Assembly: GCA_963693105.1 (NCBI GenBank) | Contig: OY843752.1 | Coordinates: 1,054,001-1,118,000, forward strand | Direction: 5' to 3' | From: Oxydemutator sp963693105 | Lineage (GTDB): Bacteria > Pseudomonadota > Gammaproteobacteria > Poriferisulfidales > Oxydemutatoraceae | DNA: 64,000 nucleotides | Part shown: in pieces, positions 27,526-37,357 of the stretch | Numbering within the stretch: position 1 is the stretch's first letter | Layout of the letters: every line of letters begins with the position of its first letter | The notes under the pieces: generated by a model | The model's database searches: none | The model's input: only the letters and a program-made list of their open reading frames with translations | What the model was told of the DNA's origin: nothing | Program-made: the position numbers and the translations under genes

Positions 27526-28724
27526 TGGCGGGCTTTGCAAACCTGTGGCTGGTGGACGGCGGCGCGCGCGCGCCGGCGCCGTGGGTGGACGGCAAGGCGA
27601 TGCTGTGCGTGCTGGCGCTGCTGGCATTCGGCTTCGTCATGGTCACGTCGTCCTCGCTCGAAATCGCCGCGCGCAACCTGCACGACCCGCTGCACTTTCT
27701 CGAACGCCAGGTGGTGTACGCGCTGATCGGCGTACTGTGCGCCGCCGTGGCTTATTTCATCGCGCCGGAGACGGTGTTTCGCAACGGCGGCTGGCTGATG
27801 GCCGCGGCATCGCTGCTGCTGCTGATCGTGTTCCTGCCGGAAATCGGCAAGACGGTTCACGGCAGCCGCCGCTGGATCAGCGTCGGCGGCCTGACGTTCC
27901 AGCCGTCGGAATTTGCCAAGCTGGCGCTGGTAATTTATCTCGCCGGCTACATCGCGAGACGTCACGCCGAATTGCGCAAAACCATGTCGGCCTTCGTCAA
28001 GCCGATGCTGATCGTCGTGTTCATCGGCTTTCTGCTGCTGCTACAGCCCGATTACGGCACCGCGGCGCTGATGGCCGCGGTGGCTTTCTCGATGCTGTGG
28101 ATCGCCGGCGTCAAACTGCGCTGCTTTTTCTCTTTCGTTCTCGTTTTCGGCTCGGCGCTGGCGCTGCTTGCGGTGTCCTCGCCGTACCGCTGGCGCCGCA
28201 TCGTCGCCTTTGCCGACCCGTGGCAGGACCCGTTCGACAGCGGCTACCAGTTGACCCAGTCGCTGATCGCGGTCGGCAGCGGCGGCTGGAGCGGCGCCGG
28301 TCTCGGCAACAGCGTGCTCAAACTGTTCTATCTGCCGGAAGCGCACACCGACTTTATCTTCTCGGTTGTCGCCGAGGAACTCGGTTTCATCGGCGTGTGC
28401 CTGATGATCGCGTTGTTCTGGCTGCTGGTGCAGCGCTGCTTTGCCATCGGCGCGCGCGCCCGCAGCGAGGATCTGATGGAGGGCGCGTATCTCAGTTACG
28501 GCATCGGCGTCTGGTTCGGCTTGCAGGCTTTCGTCAACATGGCGGTGGCGATGGGCATGCTGCCGACCAAGGGGATTACGCTGCCGTTTATCAGCGTGGG
28601 CGGCAGCAGTCTCGTCGTGTCGCTTGTCTGCATCGGTCTTTTGATGCGCATTCATTACGAGGCGCAGTGTCGAACGCCGTCGTTGAAGTACCGCCGCGCC
28701 ACCAGAGGCGGCCGTGTCCGCTGA
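27525..28724 (+). CDS. ftsW: Septal peptidoglycan glycosyltransferase FtsW (SEDS)
   Basis: 399 residues with about ten membrane helices. SEDS signatures are GGLTFQPSEFAKLALV, LLLQPDYGTAAL, and the C-terminal KGITLPFISVGGSS. With FtsI it polymerises and cross-links septal glycan. It starts at an ATG overlapping the murD stop (TGATG) and its end overlaps murG. Confidence 0.96.
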   Translation: MAGFANLWLVDGGARAPAPWVDGKAMLCVLALLAFGFVMVTSSSLEIAARNLHDPLHFLERQVVYALIGVLCAAVAYFIAPETVFRNGGWLMAAASLLLLIVFLPEIGKTVHGSRRWISVGGLTFQPSEFAKLALVIYLAGYIARRHAELRKTMSAFVKPMLIVVFIGFLLLLQPDYGTAALMAAVAFSMLWIAGVKLRCFFSFVLVFGSALALLAVSSPYRWRRIVAFADPWQDPFDSGYQLTQSLIAVGSGGWSGAGLGNSVLKLFYLPEAHTDFIFSVVAEELGFIGVCLMIALFWLLVQRCFAIGARARSEDLMEGAYLSYGIGVWFGLQAFVNMAVAMGMLPTKGITLPFISVGGSSLVVSLVCIGLLMRIHYEAQCRTPSLKYRRATRGGRVR

Positions 28725-29814
28725 CGCAAAACATTCCTCGCAGCCGCTGGTGGCGCTGCTTGCCGGCGGCACCGGCGGCCACGTATTCCCGGGGCTTGCC
28801 GTCGCCGAGTGTCTGCGCGCCGAGGGTCTTGACGTGGTCTGGTTCGGCACGCCGGCGGGGCTGGAGCGCACTGTGGCGCCGGCGGCGGGTTTTGCGTTCG
28901 AGACGGTGCGGGTCGGCGGCCTGCGCGGCAAGAAACTGCTGAACCAGATTGCGGCGCCGTGGGTGCTGGCGCTGGCGTTGTGGCGGATGCTGGCGGCGTT
29001 CGTCAAGCGCCGGCCCGCGCTGGTGCTCGGCATGGGCGGCTTTGTCGCGGCGCCGGGCGGCGTTGCGGCCTTTGTCCTCGGCGTGCCGCTGGTCATCCAT
29101 GAACAAAACGCCGCGCCCGGTCTGACCAACCGCTGGCTGGCGCCGCTCAGCGACCGTGTGTTGACCGGCTTTCCCGGCGTGCTTGAAAAGCGCGGCGCGA
29201 CCTGCGTCGGCAATCCGCTGCGCCGCGCCATCGTCGAGCGTGCCGGGCGTCACCCGGCGCGGCGCGGGCGTGAAGACGAATTGCGCCTGCTGGTGCTGGG
29301 CGGCAGTCTCGGCGCCTCCGTTTTCAATCAGATGGTGCCGCAGGCGCTGGCGCTGATGGAGCGGGCGTCGCGCCCGCGCACCCGGCAGCAGACCGGGCGC
29401 GGACATCTGCAACAGGCGGTCGAGTGCGCCGGGTCGTGCGGTGTTGAAATCGAGTTTTTCGAGTTCGACGACGATGTCGGCGCACTGTATGAATGGGGCG
29501 ACCTCGTGCTGTGCCGCGCCGGCGCGATGACGGTCGCCGAGATTACCGCAGTCGGCATCGCCTCGATTCTGGTGCCGTATCCGCACGCCGTGGACGACCA
29601 CCAGATGCACAACGCGCGCTATCTGTCGGAACACGGCGCCGCCGTGCTGATTCCCCAGCGCGAACTGTCCGCCGCCGCGCTGGCGGACGAACTCGGGCGC
29701 TTGTGCCGCGACCCGGAGTCGCTCGAGCGGATGTCGCGCGCGGCGGCGGCGCTGGCGATGACGGACGCCGGCGAACGTGTCGCCGGGATTTGTATCAGCG
29801 AGATGAAGCGATGA
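28714..29814 (+). CDS. murG: Lipid II synthase MurG
   Basis: 366 residues, GTG start inside the end of ftsW. N-terminal GGTGGHVFPG (18-27) binds the lipid/diphosphate; HEQNAAPGLTNRWL and the C-terminal donor site ITAVGIASILVPYPHAVDDHQ (key: DHQ) are conserved. It adds GlcNAc to lipid I at the inner membrane face. Confidence 0.97.
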   Translation: MSADAKHSSQPLVALLAGGTGGHVFPGLAVAECLRAEGLDVVWFGTPAGLERTVAPAAGFAFETVRVGGLRGKKLLNQIAAPWVLALALWRMLAAFVKRRPALVLGMGGFVAAPGGVAAFVLGVPLVIHEQNAAPGLTNRWLAPLSDRVLTGFPGVLEKRGATCVGNPLRRAIVERAGRHPARRGREDELRLLVLGGSLGASVFNQMVPQALALMERASRPRTRQQTGRGHLQQAVECAGSCGVEIEFFEFDDDVGALYEWGDLVLCRAGAMTVAEITAVGIASILVPYPHAVDDHQMHNARYLSEHGAAVLIPQRELSAAALADELGRLCRDPESLERMSRAAAALAMTDAGERVAGICISEMKR

Positions 29815-31262
29815 AGTTCGAGGATTTCCACCGCATTTCGGAGAACATGGGCGTCGTCCATTTCGTCGGCATCGGCGGTGTCGGCATGAGCGGCATCGCC
29901 GAGGTGCTGCTGAACCTGGGCTGCCGCGTGCAAGGCTCCGACCTCAGCGAGAACGCCGCGACCACGCGGCTGCGCTCGCTCGGGGCCAGGGTCTTCATCG
30001 GCCACCGCGCCGAGCATCTGCACGGTTGCGACGTGGTCGTCGTGTCGTCCGCGGTGTCGGCGGACAACGCCGAGATTCGCACCGCCATCCAGCACCGCAT
30101 TCCAGTCTTGAAGCGCGCCGAGATGCTCGCCGAACTGATGCGTTTTCGTTTCGGCATCGCGGTGGCGGGCGCCCACGGCAAGACGACGACGACCAGCCTC
30201 ATCGCCGCGATTCTGTCGGAGGCGGGGCTGGATCCGACCTTCGTCGTCGGCGGCAGGGTCAACAGTCACGGCGCCAACGCGCGCCTCGGCAGCGGCCGCT
30301 ATCTGGTGACCGAGGCCGACGAGAGCGATGTTTCCTTTCTGCACCTGCAACCGATGATGTGCGTCGTCACCAACATTGACGCGGATCACCTGGGCGCCTA
30401 CGGCGGCCGTTTCGAGACGCTGAAGCAGGGCTTCGTGGATTTCGTCCACAATCTTCCCTTTTACGGCCCGGCCGTCGTCTGCAACGAGGACGAGGTGGTG
30501 CGCGAACTGTATCCGCGCCTCGGACGGCCGCTGATTACCTACGGCTTCAGGCCCGACAGCAACGTCATCGCGTCGGATCTGTGCTTCGATGAAATGAGCA
30601 GCCGCTTTAACGTGTCGCTGCCGCAGCGCGCGGAGCCGCTTGCCATCCGGTTGAATCTTCCCGGCCGCTACAACGTCCTGAACGCGCTGGCCGCCATCGG
30701 CGTGTGCCATGAAATCGGCGTGGACGACGACGTCATTCAGCACGCGCTGGAACATTTCCAGGGCATCGGCAGGCGTTTTCAGAGTTACGGCGAGATACCG
30801 GTCGGGCCGGGCGCGCGCGGCCGCGCGATGCTGGTGGACGACTACGGCCACCATCCGGGCGAAATCGCGGCGGTGCTCGACGCCGTCAACGAGGCCTGGC
30901 CGGGGCGGCGCAAGGTGCTGGTGTTTCAACCGCACCGCTACACGCGCACCAGTGATTTGTTCGACGAGTTTTGCGAGGTGCTGGCGGAGGCGGACGAACT
31001 CGTGCTGCTCGGCGTTTACGCCGCGGGCGAGGAGCGCATCGAGGGCGCGGACAGCCCCACGTTGTGCCGCGCGATTCGCGCGCGCGGCCGCGTCGTGCCG
31101 ATTTATGTCAAGTCGCTGGACGAGGCGCCGTCAATACTCGAGGTCCTGCTGCGCGACGGCGATTTGTTGCTGACGATGGGCGCGGGCTCTGTCGGCGGCC
31201 TTGCGAAAATGCTGGTGGAGCGGTTTTGTTCGCGCCGCCGCCCGCTGGAGCGAGCGTGGTGA
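29811..31262 (+). CDS. murC: UDP-MurNAc:L-alanine ligase MurC
   Basis: 483 residues: VHFVGIGGVGMSGIAE (16-31) for UDP-MurNAc, P-loop AGAHGKTTTT (119-128), EADESD, and DDYGHHPGEI. It starts the peptide stem. ATG overlaps the murG stop as ATGA; the stop overlaps murB. Confidence 0.97.
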   Translation: MKFEDFHRISENMGVVHFVGIGGVGMSGIAEVLLNLGCRVQGSDLSENAATTRLRSLGARVFIGHRAEHLHGCDVVVVSSAVSADNAEIRTAIQHRIPVLKRAEMLAELMRFRFGIAVAGAHGKTTTTSLIAAILSEAGLDPTFVVGGRVNSHGANARLGSGRYLVTEADESDVSFLHLQPMMCVVTNIDADHLGAYGGRFETLKQGFVDFVHNLPFYGPAVVCNEDEVVRELYPRLGRPLITYGFRPDSNVIASDLCFDEMSSRFNVSLPQRAEPLAIRLNLPGRYNVLNALAAIGVCHEIGVDDDVIQHALEHFQGIGRRFQSYGEIPVGPGARGRAMLVDDYGHHPGEIAAVLDAVNEAWPGRRKVLVFQPHRYTRTSDLFDEFCEVLAEADELVLLGVYAAGEERIEGADSPTLCRAIRARGRVVPIYVKSLDEAPSILEVLLRDGDLLLTMGAGSVGGLAKMLVERFCSRRRPLERAW

Positions 31263-32164
31263 TTCGGCTCGATTGCGATGTTTCCGCCGTTCGCGGCAGT
31301 CTGCATTACGACTGCCGCCTGGCGCGTTTCAATTCATGGCGCGTCGGCGGCGCCGGCGATTGTTTTTTTGAGCCGCTCGACGCCGACGACCTCGCGCGCT
31401 TTCTGGCCGATTGCGCCGCCGACCACCCGGTGACCTGCCTCGGACTGGGCAGCAACGTGCTGATACGCGACGGCGGCATCCGCGGCATCGTGATTTCGAT
31501 GCGCAGCGGGTTTGACCGGATTGAAAAGTGTCCGCCGCACAGCGTTCACGCCGGCGCCGGCGTGTCCTGCGCGCAGTTGGCGCGCTACTGCGCGAACGAG
31601 GGGCTGGAGGGGCTGGAATTCATGGCCGGCATTCCGGGAACGGTCGGCGGCGCGTTGCGCATGAACGCCGGCGCTTTCGGCGGCGAGACATGGCGCCGCC
31701 TCGCGCTGGCCGAGACCGTGGACCGCAAGGGCGCGCGCCGCGCCCGCCCGCCCGGCGACTTCGTCGTCGGTTACCGCCGCGTCGAGATGCCGGGCGAGGA
31801 GTGGTTCACCGGCGCCCGGTTCGATTTGCGCCCGGGCGCCGGGCGCGACGCGTTGCGCGAGCGCCTGAAGGAATTGTTGCGCGAGCGCAACCGCAGCCAG
31901 CCGACGGGTGTCGCCAGTTGCGGTTCGGTGTTCAAGAACCCGGAAAACGATTATGCCGCGCGGCTGATCGAGCAATGCGGCCTGAAGTCCTGCTCCATCG
32001 GCGGCGCCGAGGTGTCGCCGATGCACGCCAATTTCATCGTCAACCACGGCGACGCGACCGCCGCCGACATCGAGCGGCTGATCGAGCGCGTGCGCGACAC
32101 GGTCGAACGCGACACCGGCGTGCGTCTGCAGCCGGAAGTCCGGATCATCGGGGAGAAGGCATGA
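31259..32164 (+). CDS. murB: UDP-N-acetylenolpyruvoylglucosamine reductase MurB
   Basis: 301 residues of a flavoprotein that makes UDP-MurNAc. FAD-binding features are NSWRVGGAGD and GLGSNVLIRDGG; GIPGTVGGALRMNAGAFGG follows, and the proton donor Ser lies in CGSVFKNP. It starts at GTG in a GTGA overlap with murC (31259), with another in-frame GTG one codon earlier. The short loop between domains fits type IIa/b-like MurB proteins. Confidence 0.95.
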   Translation: MIRLDCDVSAVRGSLHYDCRLARFNSWRVGGAGDCFFEPLDADDLARFLADCAADHPVTCLGLGSNVLIRDGGIRGIVISMRSGFDRIEKCPPHSVHAGAGVSCAQLARYCANEGLEGLEFMAGIPGTVGGALRMNAGAFGGETWRRLALAETVDRKGARRARPPGDFVVGYRRVEMPGEEWFTGARFDLRPGAGRDALRERLKELLRERNRSQPTGVASCGSVFKNPENDYAARLIEQCGLKSCSIGGAEVSPMHANFIVNHGDATAADIERLIERVRDTVERDTGVRLQPEVRIIGEKA

Positions 32165-33093
32165 CGAGTGCGCGGGATTTCGGGCGCGTCGGCGTGTTGA
32201 TGGGCGGCTGGTCGTCCGAACGCGGCATCTCGCTGCAAACCGGCGCCGCGGTCGCCGCGGCGCTGGTACGCGCCGGAGTGGATGCGGCGGCTTTCGACGT
32301 CACGCGCGAATCGGCGGCGCGCCTCGGCGGCGGCGGTTTCGACCGCGCCTTCATCGCGCTGCACGGACGCGGCGGCGAGGACGGCGCCATCCAGGGCCTG
32401 CTGGAGACGCTCGGCGTTCCGTACACGGGCAGCGGCATCCTGGCGTCGGCGATGTCCTTCAACAAACTCGTGACCCGGCGCCTGTGGGCTGAATCCGGAT
32501 TGCCGATGCCCGCTTTCGCCGAGGTCAAAGGCGACACCGGCTACGAGCGCATCGCGCGCACGCTGGGGCCGGCGTTCGCGTTGAAACCGGCCTGCGAAGG
32601 CTCGAGCATCGGCGTCAGCAAGGTCGAGAGTCCGGCGCAGTGGGAATCCGCCTGGCGTGAGGCCACGGCCTGCGGCGGCCCGGTCATCGCCGAGAGCTGG
32701 ATCGAGGGCGCGGAATACGTGGTCGCGCTGCTCGGCGACAGGATGCTCGCGCCCATACGTCTTGAACCGGCGCGGGCGTTCTACGATTTCGCCGCCAAGT
32801 ACGAAGACGACGCGACCGCGTACCACTGCCCGTGCGGACTGCCCGGTGAAGAGATTGAAAAACTCAAGGCGTTGTGCCGGCGCGCCTGCGATGTGCTCGG
32901 CGTGGCGGACTGGGCGCGCGTGGACGTCATCCGCGACGGCGGAGGCGAGTTCCGCCTGCTGGAAGTCAACACGGTGCCGGGCATGACCAGCCACAGTCTG
33001 GTGCCGATGGCCGCCGCCGCCGAGGGCATCGGCTTCGACGATCTGGCGCTGGCGATTTTGCAGACTTCAACCGCACACCGGGGAGAGGCGTGA
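32161..33093 (+). CDS. ddl: D-alanine-D-alanine ligase
   Basis: 310 residues of an ATP-grasp enzyme: MGGWSSERGISLQTG, HGRGGEDGAIQG, ALKPACEGSSIGVSKV, and VNTVPGMTSHSLVPMAA near the C terminus. It supplies the dipeptide used by MurF. Starts at an ATG overlapping the murB stop (ATGA). Position before ftsQ is canonical. Confidence 0.96.
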   Translation: MTSARDFGRVGVLMGGWSSERGISLQTGAAVAAALVRAGVDAAAFDVTRESAARLGGGGFDRAFIALHGRGGEDGAIQGLLETLGVPYTGSGILASAMSFNKLVTRRLWAESGLPMPAFAEVKGDTGYERIARTLGPAFALKPACEGSSIGVSKVESPAQWESAWREATACGGPVIAESWIEGAEYVVALLGDRMLAPIRLEPARAFYDFAAKYEDDATAYHCPCGLPGEEIEKLKALCRRACDVLGVADWARVDVIRDGGGEFRLLEVNTVPGMTSHSLVPMAAAAEGIGFDDLALAILQTSTAHRGEA

Positions 33094-33851
33094 TGGCCGC
33101 GACGATGTCCGCCGCGAAAACAGGCGCCGTGTCCGCGGGCAGGACATGGTTTGCGAGGCGGTTCGAGTGGCTGATTCTGGCGGCCTCGTTGTCGGCGGTT
33201 TTGATCGCGGCGGTCGTCTCGCGGCCGGACTGGGGCGGTCTGGTGTCGGCGAAGGTCGGCCTGGTGCGGCTCGAGGGAGACTACCGCCACGTGGATCGCT
33301 TCCAGGTCGAGAGAATTTTCGGGCGTTTGTACGAGCGCCGGCTGCTCGCGGTGAATTTGCGCGAGGTCGAGCGCGCGTTCGAGGAAATTCCGTGGGTGCG
33401 GCATGCCACCGTGCGGCGCATCTGGCCGGCGACGTTGCAGGTGGAACTGGAGGAATACGAACCCGTCGCCTACTGGGGGCGCGAGGCGCTGATGAGCGCC
33501 GACGGCGAGATTTTCACGCCGCCGCTGTCGAAACGCCACGAGTTGCCGTTGTTCGAGGCGCCGCCGGGGCGCGAGCGCGATGTACTGGCCCTCTACCGCC
33601 AGATTGCGCCTGAGCTGGACGCGGCCGGCGCGCGAATCGCGGCGTTGCGCGAAGACGAACGGCGCACGTTGCGCCTGCAACTGGCCGGCGGCCCGCAACT
33701 GACGCTGGGGCGCGCGAATTTGCGTGATCGCGTGCGCCGCTTCGGCCACGCGTACCGCGCCGGCCTGGATGCATTCGCCGGCGACGTCTGTATTGATCTG
33801 CGTTACCCGGACGGTTTCGCGACGCGTGCGCGCGGGGAGGGACCGTGCTGA
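33093..33851 (+). CDS. ftsQ: Cell division protein FtsQ
   Basis: 252 residues: basic cytoplasmic N terminus, one helix (about 26-43, LILAASLSAVLIAAVV), a periplasmic POTRA domain (about 54-125, with VGLVRLEGDYRHVDRFQVE and EIPWVRHATVRRIWP), and the FtsQ domain. It recruits FtsL/FtsB. ATG 33093 overlaps the ddl stop; GTG 33090 is an alternative. Confidence 0.93.
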   Translation: MAATMSAAKTGAVSAGRTWFARRFEWLILAASLSAVLIAAVVSRPDWGGLVSAKVGLVRLEGDYRHVDRFQVERIFGRLYERRLLAVNLREVERAFEEIPWVRHATVRRIWPATLQVELEEYEPVAYWGREALMSADGEIFTPPLSKRHELPLFEAPPGRERDVLALYRQIAPELDAAGARIAALREDERRTLRLQLAGGPQLTLGRANLRDRVRRFGHAYRAGLDAFAGDVCIDLRYPDGFATRARGEGPC

Positions 33852-35056
33852 CGGCTCTTGACATCGGCACCAGCAAGATCGCGGTCATTGTCGGCAAGGT
33901 CGTCGGCGACGACATTGAAATCCTGTCGGTGGGCTCGTGCCTGTCGAACGGCATGAAGAAAGGCGTGGTCATCAACATCGAGGAGATGGTGGATTCGATC
34001 CGCCGCGCGGTCGAGGAGGCCGAGTTGATGGCGGAATGCAAGGTCTCGTCGGTTTACGTCGGCGTTGCAGGCAGCCATATCCAGAGCCTCAACTGCGACG
34101 GCGCCGCGCCGATTCGGGACGGCGAGGTCAGCCCGGCGGACATCAGCAACGCGATCGAGACCGCGCAGGCGATTCAGATTGCAGGCGACCAGCAGGTGCT
34201 CCACGTGCTGCCGCGCGATTTCACGATTGACGGCGAGCAGGGCATCAAGGATCCGATCGGCATGTCGGGCTACCGCCTGGAGGCGACCGTGCACCTGATT
34301 ACCGGCGGCAGCCACCCGATACAGAACATCGCCAAGTGCGTCCGGCGCTGCGGGCTTGAGGTCGCGAGTCTCGTGCTCGAACCCATCGCCTCCAGCCTCG
34401 CCGTGCTGACGCCGGACGAGCGCGAACTCGGTGTGTGCCTCGTTGACATCGGCGGCGGCACCACCGACATCGCGGTTTTTACGCGCGGCGCGGTCGTGCA
34501 TACGGCGGTCATTCCGATTGCCGGCGACCACGTCACCAACGACATCGCCGTGACGCTGCGCACGCCGACGAAGAGCGCCGAGGAAATCAAACTCAAGTAC
34601 GGCTTTGCGCTGAAGCGTCTCGCCGATGAAAACGAGACGGTCGAGGTGCCGGGCCTGTCGGCTGAAAAGCCGCCGGCGCGCATCCGGCGCCAGATGCTGG
34701 CCGAGATCATCGAGCCGCGTTACGAGGAATTGTTCTCGCTGGTGCGCCGTGAGCTGGAGCTACATCATTTCGAGGACATCGTGGTTTCCGGCATCGTCCT
34801 GACCGGCGGCAGTTCCAAACTGGAGGGCGTCGCCGAACTGGCCGAGAGCGTTTTCCAGACGCCGGTGCGCATTGGCCGCCCGGCGGCGGTGGAGGGTTTC
34901 CCGTCCATTTCGCGCGATCCGGTGCATGCGACCGGGTTGGGGCTTTTGCGCTACGCCGCGGACATGGGTTCGGACAACATGGAAGAAAGGCTGCGCGGCA
35001 GCCACTTGAAGAGTGCCTGGTTCAAGGCGAAAGCCTGGCTTCAGGAGAATTTTTAA
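33845..35056 (+). CDS. ftsA: Cell division protein FtsA
   Basis: A 403-residue actin-like ATPase that tethers FtsZ to the membrane. Phosphate loops are LDIGTSKIAVIVG (5-17) and VDIGGGTTDIAVF. The C-terminal helix (FKAKAWLQENF) is the amphipathic membrane-targeting sequence. GTG start overlapping the end of ftsQ. Confidence 0.96.
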   Translation: MLTALDIGTSKIAVIVGKVVGDDIEILSVGSCLSNGMKKGVVINIEEMVDSIRRAVEEAELMAECKVSSVYVGVAGSHIQSLNCDGAAPIRDGEVSPADISNAIETAQAIQIAGDQQVLHVLPRDFTIDGEQGIKDPIGMSGYRLEATVHLITGGSHPIQNIAKCVRRCGLEVASLVLEPIASSLAVLTPDERELGVCLVDIGGGTTDIAVFTRGAVVHTAVIPIAGDHVTNDIAVTLRTPTKSAEEIKLKYGFALKRLADENETVEVPGLSAEKPPARIRRQMLAEIIEPRYEELFSLVRRELELHHFEDIVVSGIVLTGGSSKLEGVAELAESVFQTPVRIGRPAAVEGFPSISRDPVHATGLGLLRYAADMGSDNMEERLRGSHLKSAWFKAKAWLQENF

Positions 35057-35079
35057 CCGGCAAACCGAGGAGGTTTATC

Positions 35080-36258
35080 ATGGTATTTCATCTGGTGGAA
35101 GAAACAACGCGCCCGCAGGGCGCGGTCATCAAGGTCATTGGTGTGGGCGGCGGCGGCGGCAACGCGCTCAACTATATGGTCGGCAAAGACATCGGCGGGG
35201 TGCAGTTCATCTGCGCCAACACGGACATGCAGGCGCTCGGCAGCAGCCGGGCCGACCAGACCGTGCGGCTGGGTGAACAACTCACCAACGGTCTCGGCGC
35301 CGGCGCCGACCCGGAACTCGGGCGTGCCGCCGCCAACGAGGCCAGCGACTGTTTGCGCGAGGCGCTGGATGGCGCCGACATGGTGTTCATCACCGCCGGC
35401 CTGGGCGGCGGCACCGGCACCGGCGCGGCGCCGGTCATCGCTGAAATTGCCAGGAATCTCGGCATTTTGACGGTCGCGGTCGTGACCCGGCCGTTTTCGT
35501 TCGAGGGGCGCAAGCGCATGAACGTCGCCGTGCAGGGGGTGGAAAGCCTGGAGAAGCACGTGGATTCCCTGATCACCATTCCCAACGACAAATTGCGGGC
35601 CGTCTTCGGCGACGATATCACGATGGTGGATGCGTTCGAGCAAGCCAACAACGTGCTCTACGGCGCGGTTCAGGGCATCGCCGAACTGATCACCTGCGAC
35701 GGCATGGTCAATCTCGATTTTGCCGATGTCAAAACGGTGATGTCGGAAATGGGTATGGCCATGATCGGTTCGGGCTCGGCGAGCGGCGAGAACCGCGCCT
35801 ACGAGGCCGCGGAGAGCGCGATTCACAATCCGCTGCTTGAGGACATGGACCTGGCCAATGTGCGCGGGTTGCTGGTCAACATCACAAGCGCCAACGTGAC
35901 GATCGGCGAGTTCGAGGAGATTGGCAGGTGCGTCGCCGAGCTGACGGCGGAAGACGCCAACGTGGTCGTCGGCACGGTGGTGGACGAAGCCATGGAAGAC
36001 GAGTTGCGCGTGACCCTGGTCGCGACCGGTCTCGGCGCCGCGCGCGAGGAGCGAAGAGAGGCGCCGCGGGAAGTCCAGCCGCAGTCGTCGGAGCAGTCTC
36101 CGCTGCCGCTGACTGAGGGAGGCGACTACGCCGGGCTGGAGACGCCGGCGGTGGGGCGTTTGTCCGCAGGCCGTCCGCCTGCCGAGCGTCCGTCTGCCGA
36201 CGAGGATTACGAGGATTACCTTGAAATACCGGTGTTTTTGCGCCAACAGGTGGACTGA
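35080..36258 (+). CDS. ftsZ: Cell division GTPase FtsZ
   Basis: 392 residues. Tubulin signature GGGTGTG (109-115), N-terminal GVGGGGGNALNYM, and the T7 loop with NLDFADVKTVM. A variable linker (about 317-375) is followed by the C-terminal peptide DYLEIPVFLRQQVD, which binds FtsA and ZipA. A strong AGGAGG lies 6-7 nt upstream. The dcw gene chain ends here. Confidence 0.98.
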   Translation: MVFHLVEETTRPQGAVIKVIGVGGGGGNALNYMVGKDIGGVQFICANTDMQALGSSRADQTVRLGEQLTNGLGAGADPELGRAAANEASDCLREALDGADMVFITAGLGGGTGTGAAPVIAEIARNLGILTVAVVTRPFSFEGRKRMNVAVQGVESLEKHVDSLITIPNDKLRAVFGDDITMVDAFEQANNVLYGAVQGIAELITCDGMVNLDFADVKTVMSEMGMAMIGSGSASGENRAYEAAESAIHNPLLEDMDLANVRGLLVNITSANVTIGEFEEIGRCVAELTAEDANVVVGTVVDEAMEDELRVTLVATGLGAAREERREAPREVQPQSSEQSPLPLTEGGDYAGLETPAVGRLSAGRPPAERPSADEDYEDYLEIPVFLRQQVD

Positions 36259-36328
36259 AATGGGCGACGCAGGAAGCGGGCCGCAGGTTGGTGCCCGGGC
36301 GTTTTTGCGGCGGAACGAGTCCGGTGAC

Positions 36329-36356
36329 TTGCGGTTTTGCGCGCTGTGGATACAAT
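36329..36356 (+). promoter_or_regulatory. lpxC promoter
   Basis: TTGCGG (36329-36334), a 16-bp spacer and TACAAT (36351-36356) in the 187-bp ftsZ-lpxC gap. Transcription would begin near 36363, about 80 nt before the lpxC GTG. It allows lipid A control separate from the division genes. Confidence 0.55.
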
Positions 36357-36445
36357 AGCGGCTGATTCTCCCGGGGAGGGTGCGGGCTTTCAAGGCTGGC
36401 GCCGAACCGGTTTCTGCAAAGATTCTATCTGCTAAGGAATTTACC

Positions 36446-37357
36446 GTGTTAAAACAACGAACGCTGAAGAACTCCATTCAGGCCGTCGGCGTCGGTTTGC
36501 ATACCGGCAAAAGGATTTATATGACCTTGCGCCCGGCTGCTCCCGGCACCGGCATTATTTTCCACCGTGTTGACTTCAATGAGCCGGTGGATATTCCCGC
36601 CGCGACCCAATATGTTGTTGACACGCGAATGTCCACGACGCTGGGGCGCGCCGATGTGCGTGTCTCGACGGTCGAACACCTGTTGTCCGCGGTGGCGGGT
36701 CTTGGCATAGACAATCTGCACATTGACGTGGACGCGCCCGAAGTGCCGATCATGGACGGCAGCGCCGGGCCTTTTGTTTTTCTGCTGAGATCGGCGGGAA
36801 TCGAGGAGCAGAACGCGCCGAAGAAATTCATCCGCATCAAAAAATCTGTCGGCGCCGAAAAGGACGACAAGTGGGCGCGCTTCCAGCCCTACGACGGTTT
36901 CAAGATCAACTTCACGATAGACTTTGACCACCCCGCCTTCCGGGAAACCACACAGCAGGTCGAGGTGGATTTCTCGACCACATCCTTTGTCACCAGCGTC
37001 AGCCGCGCCCGCACCTTCGGATTCCTCAAGGACTATGAAAAACTCCGTGAAATGAACCTCGCCCTCGGCGGCAGTCTCGAGAACGCGGTCGTCATTGACG
37101 ACCATCGCGTGATCAACGAGGAAGGCCTGCGCTCGGGCGACGAGTTCGTCAAGCACAAGGTGCTCGACGTCATCGGCGACCTTTACCTGCTCGGGCACAG
37201 CCTGATCGGCTCGTTCGAGGGCTACAAGTCCGGCCACGAACTGAACAACGTTCTTCTGAAAAAGCTGCTCGGCGACGCGACGGCGTGGGAGGAGGTTTCC
37301 TTCGAGGAAGAAGACAGCCCGACGCCGATTGTCTATATGCCGATATCCGAGGGCTGA
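36446..37357 (+). CDS. lpxC: UDP-3-O-acyl-GlcNAc deacetylase LpxC
   Basis: The committed step of lipid A synthesis. 303 residues beginning LKQRTLKNSIQAVGVGLHTG. Zinc ligands are expected in STVEHLLSAVAG (His78), HKVLDVIGDLYLLG and the SGHELNN region. GTG 36446, preceded by AAGGA, gives the standard start; a GTG at 36380 would add an unconserved 22 residues. The C terminus has an acidic tail (EEEDSPTPIVYMPISEG). Its 3' end overlaps dciA by 25 bp on the opposite strand. Confidence 0.97.
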   Translation: MLKQRTLKNSIQAVGVGLHTGKRIYMTLRPAAPGTGIIFHRVDFNEPVDIPAATQYVVDTRMSTTLGRADVRVSTVEHLLSAVAGLGIDNLHIDVDAPEVPIMDGSAGPFVFLLRSAGIEEQNAPKKFIRIKKSVGAEKDDKWARFQPYDGFKINFTIDFDHPAFRETTQQVEVDFSTTSFVTSVSRARTFGFLKDYEKLREMNLALGGSLENAVVIDDHRVINEEGLRSGDEFVKHKVLDVIGDLYLLGHSLIGSFEGYKSGHELNNVLLKKLLGDATAWEEVSFEEEDSPTPIVYMPISEG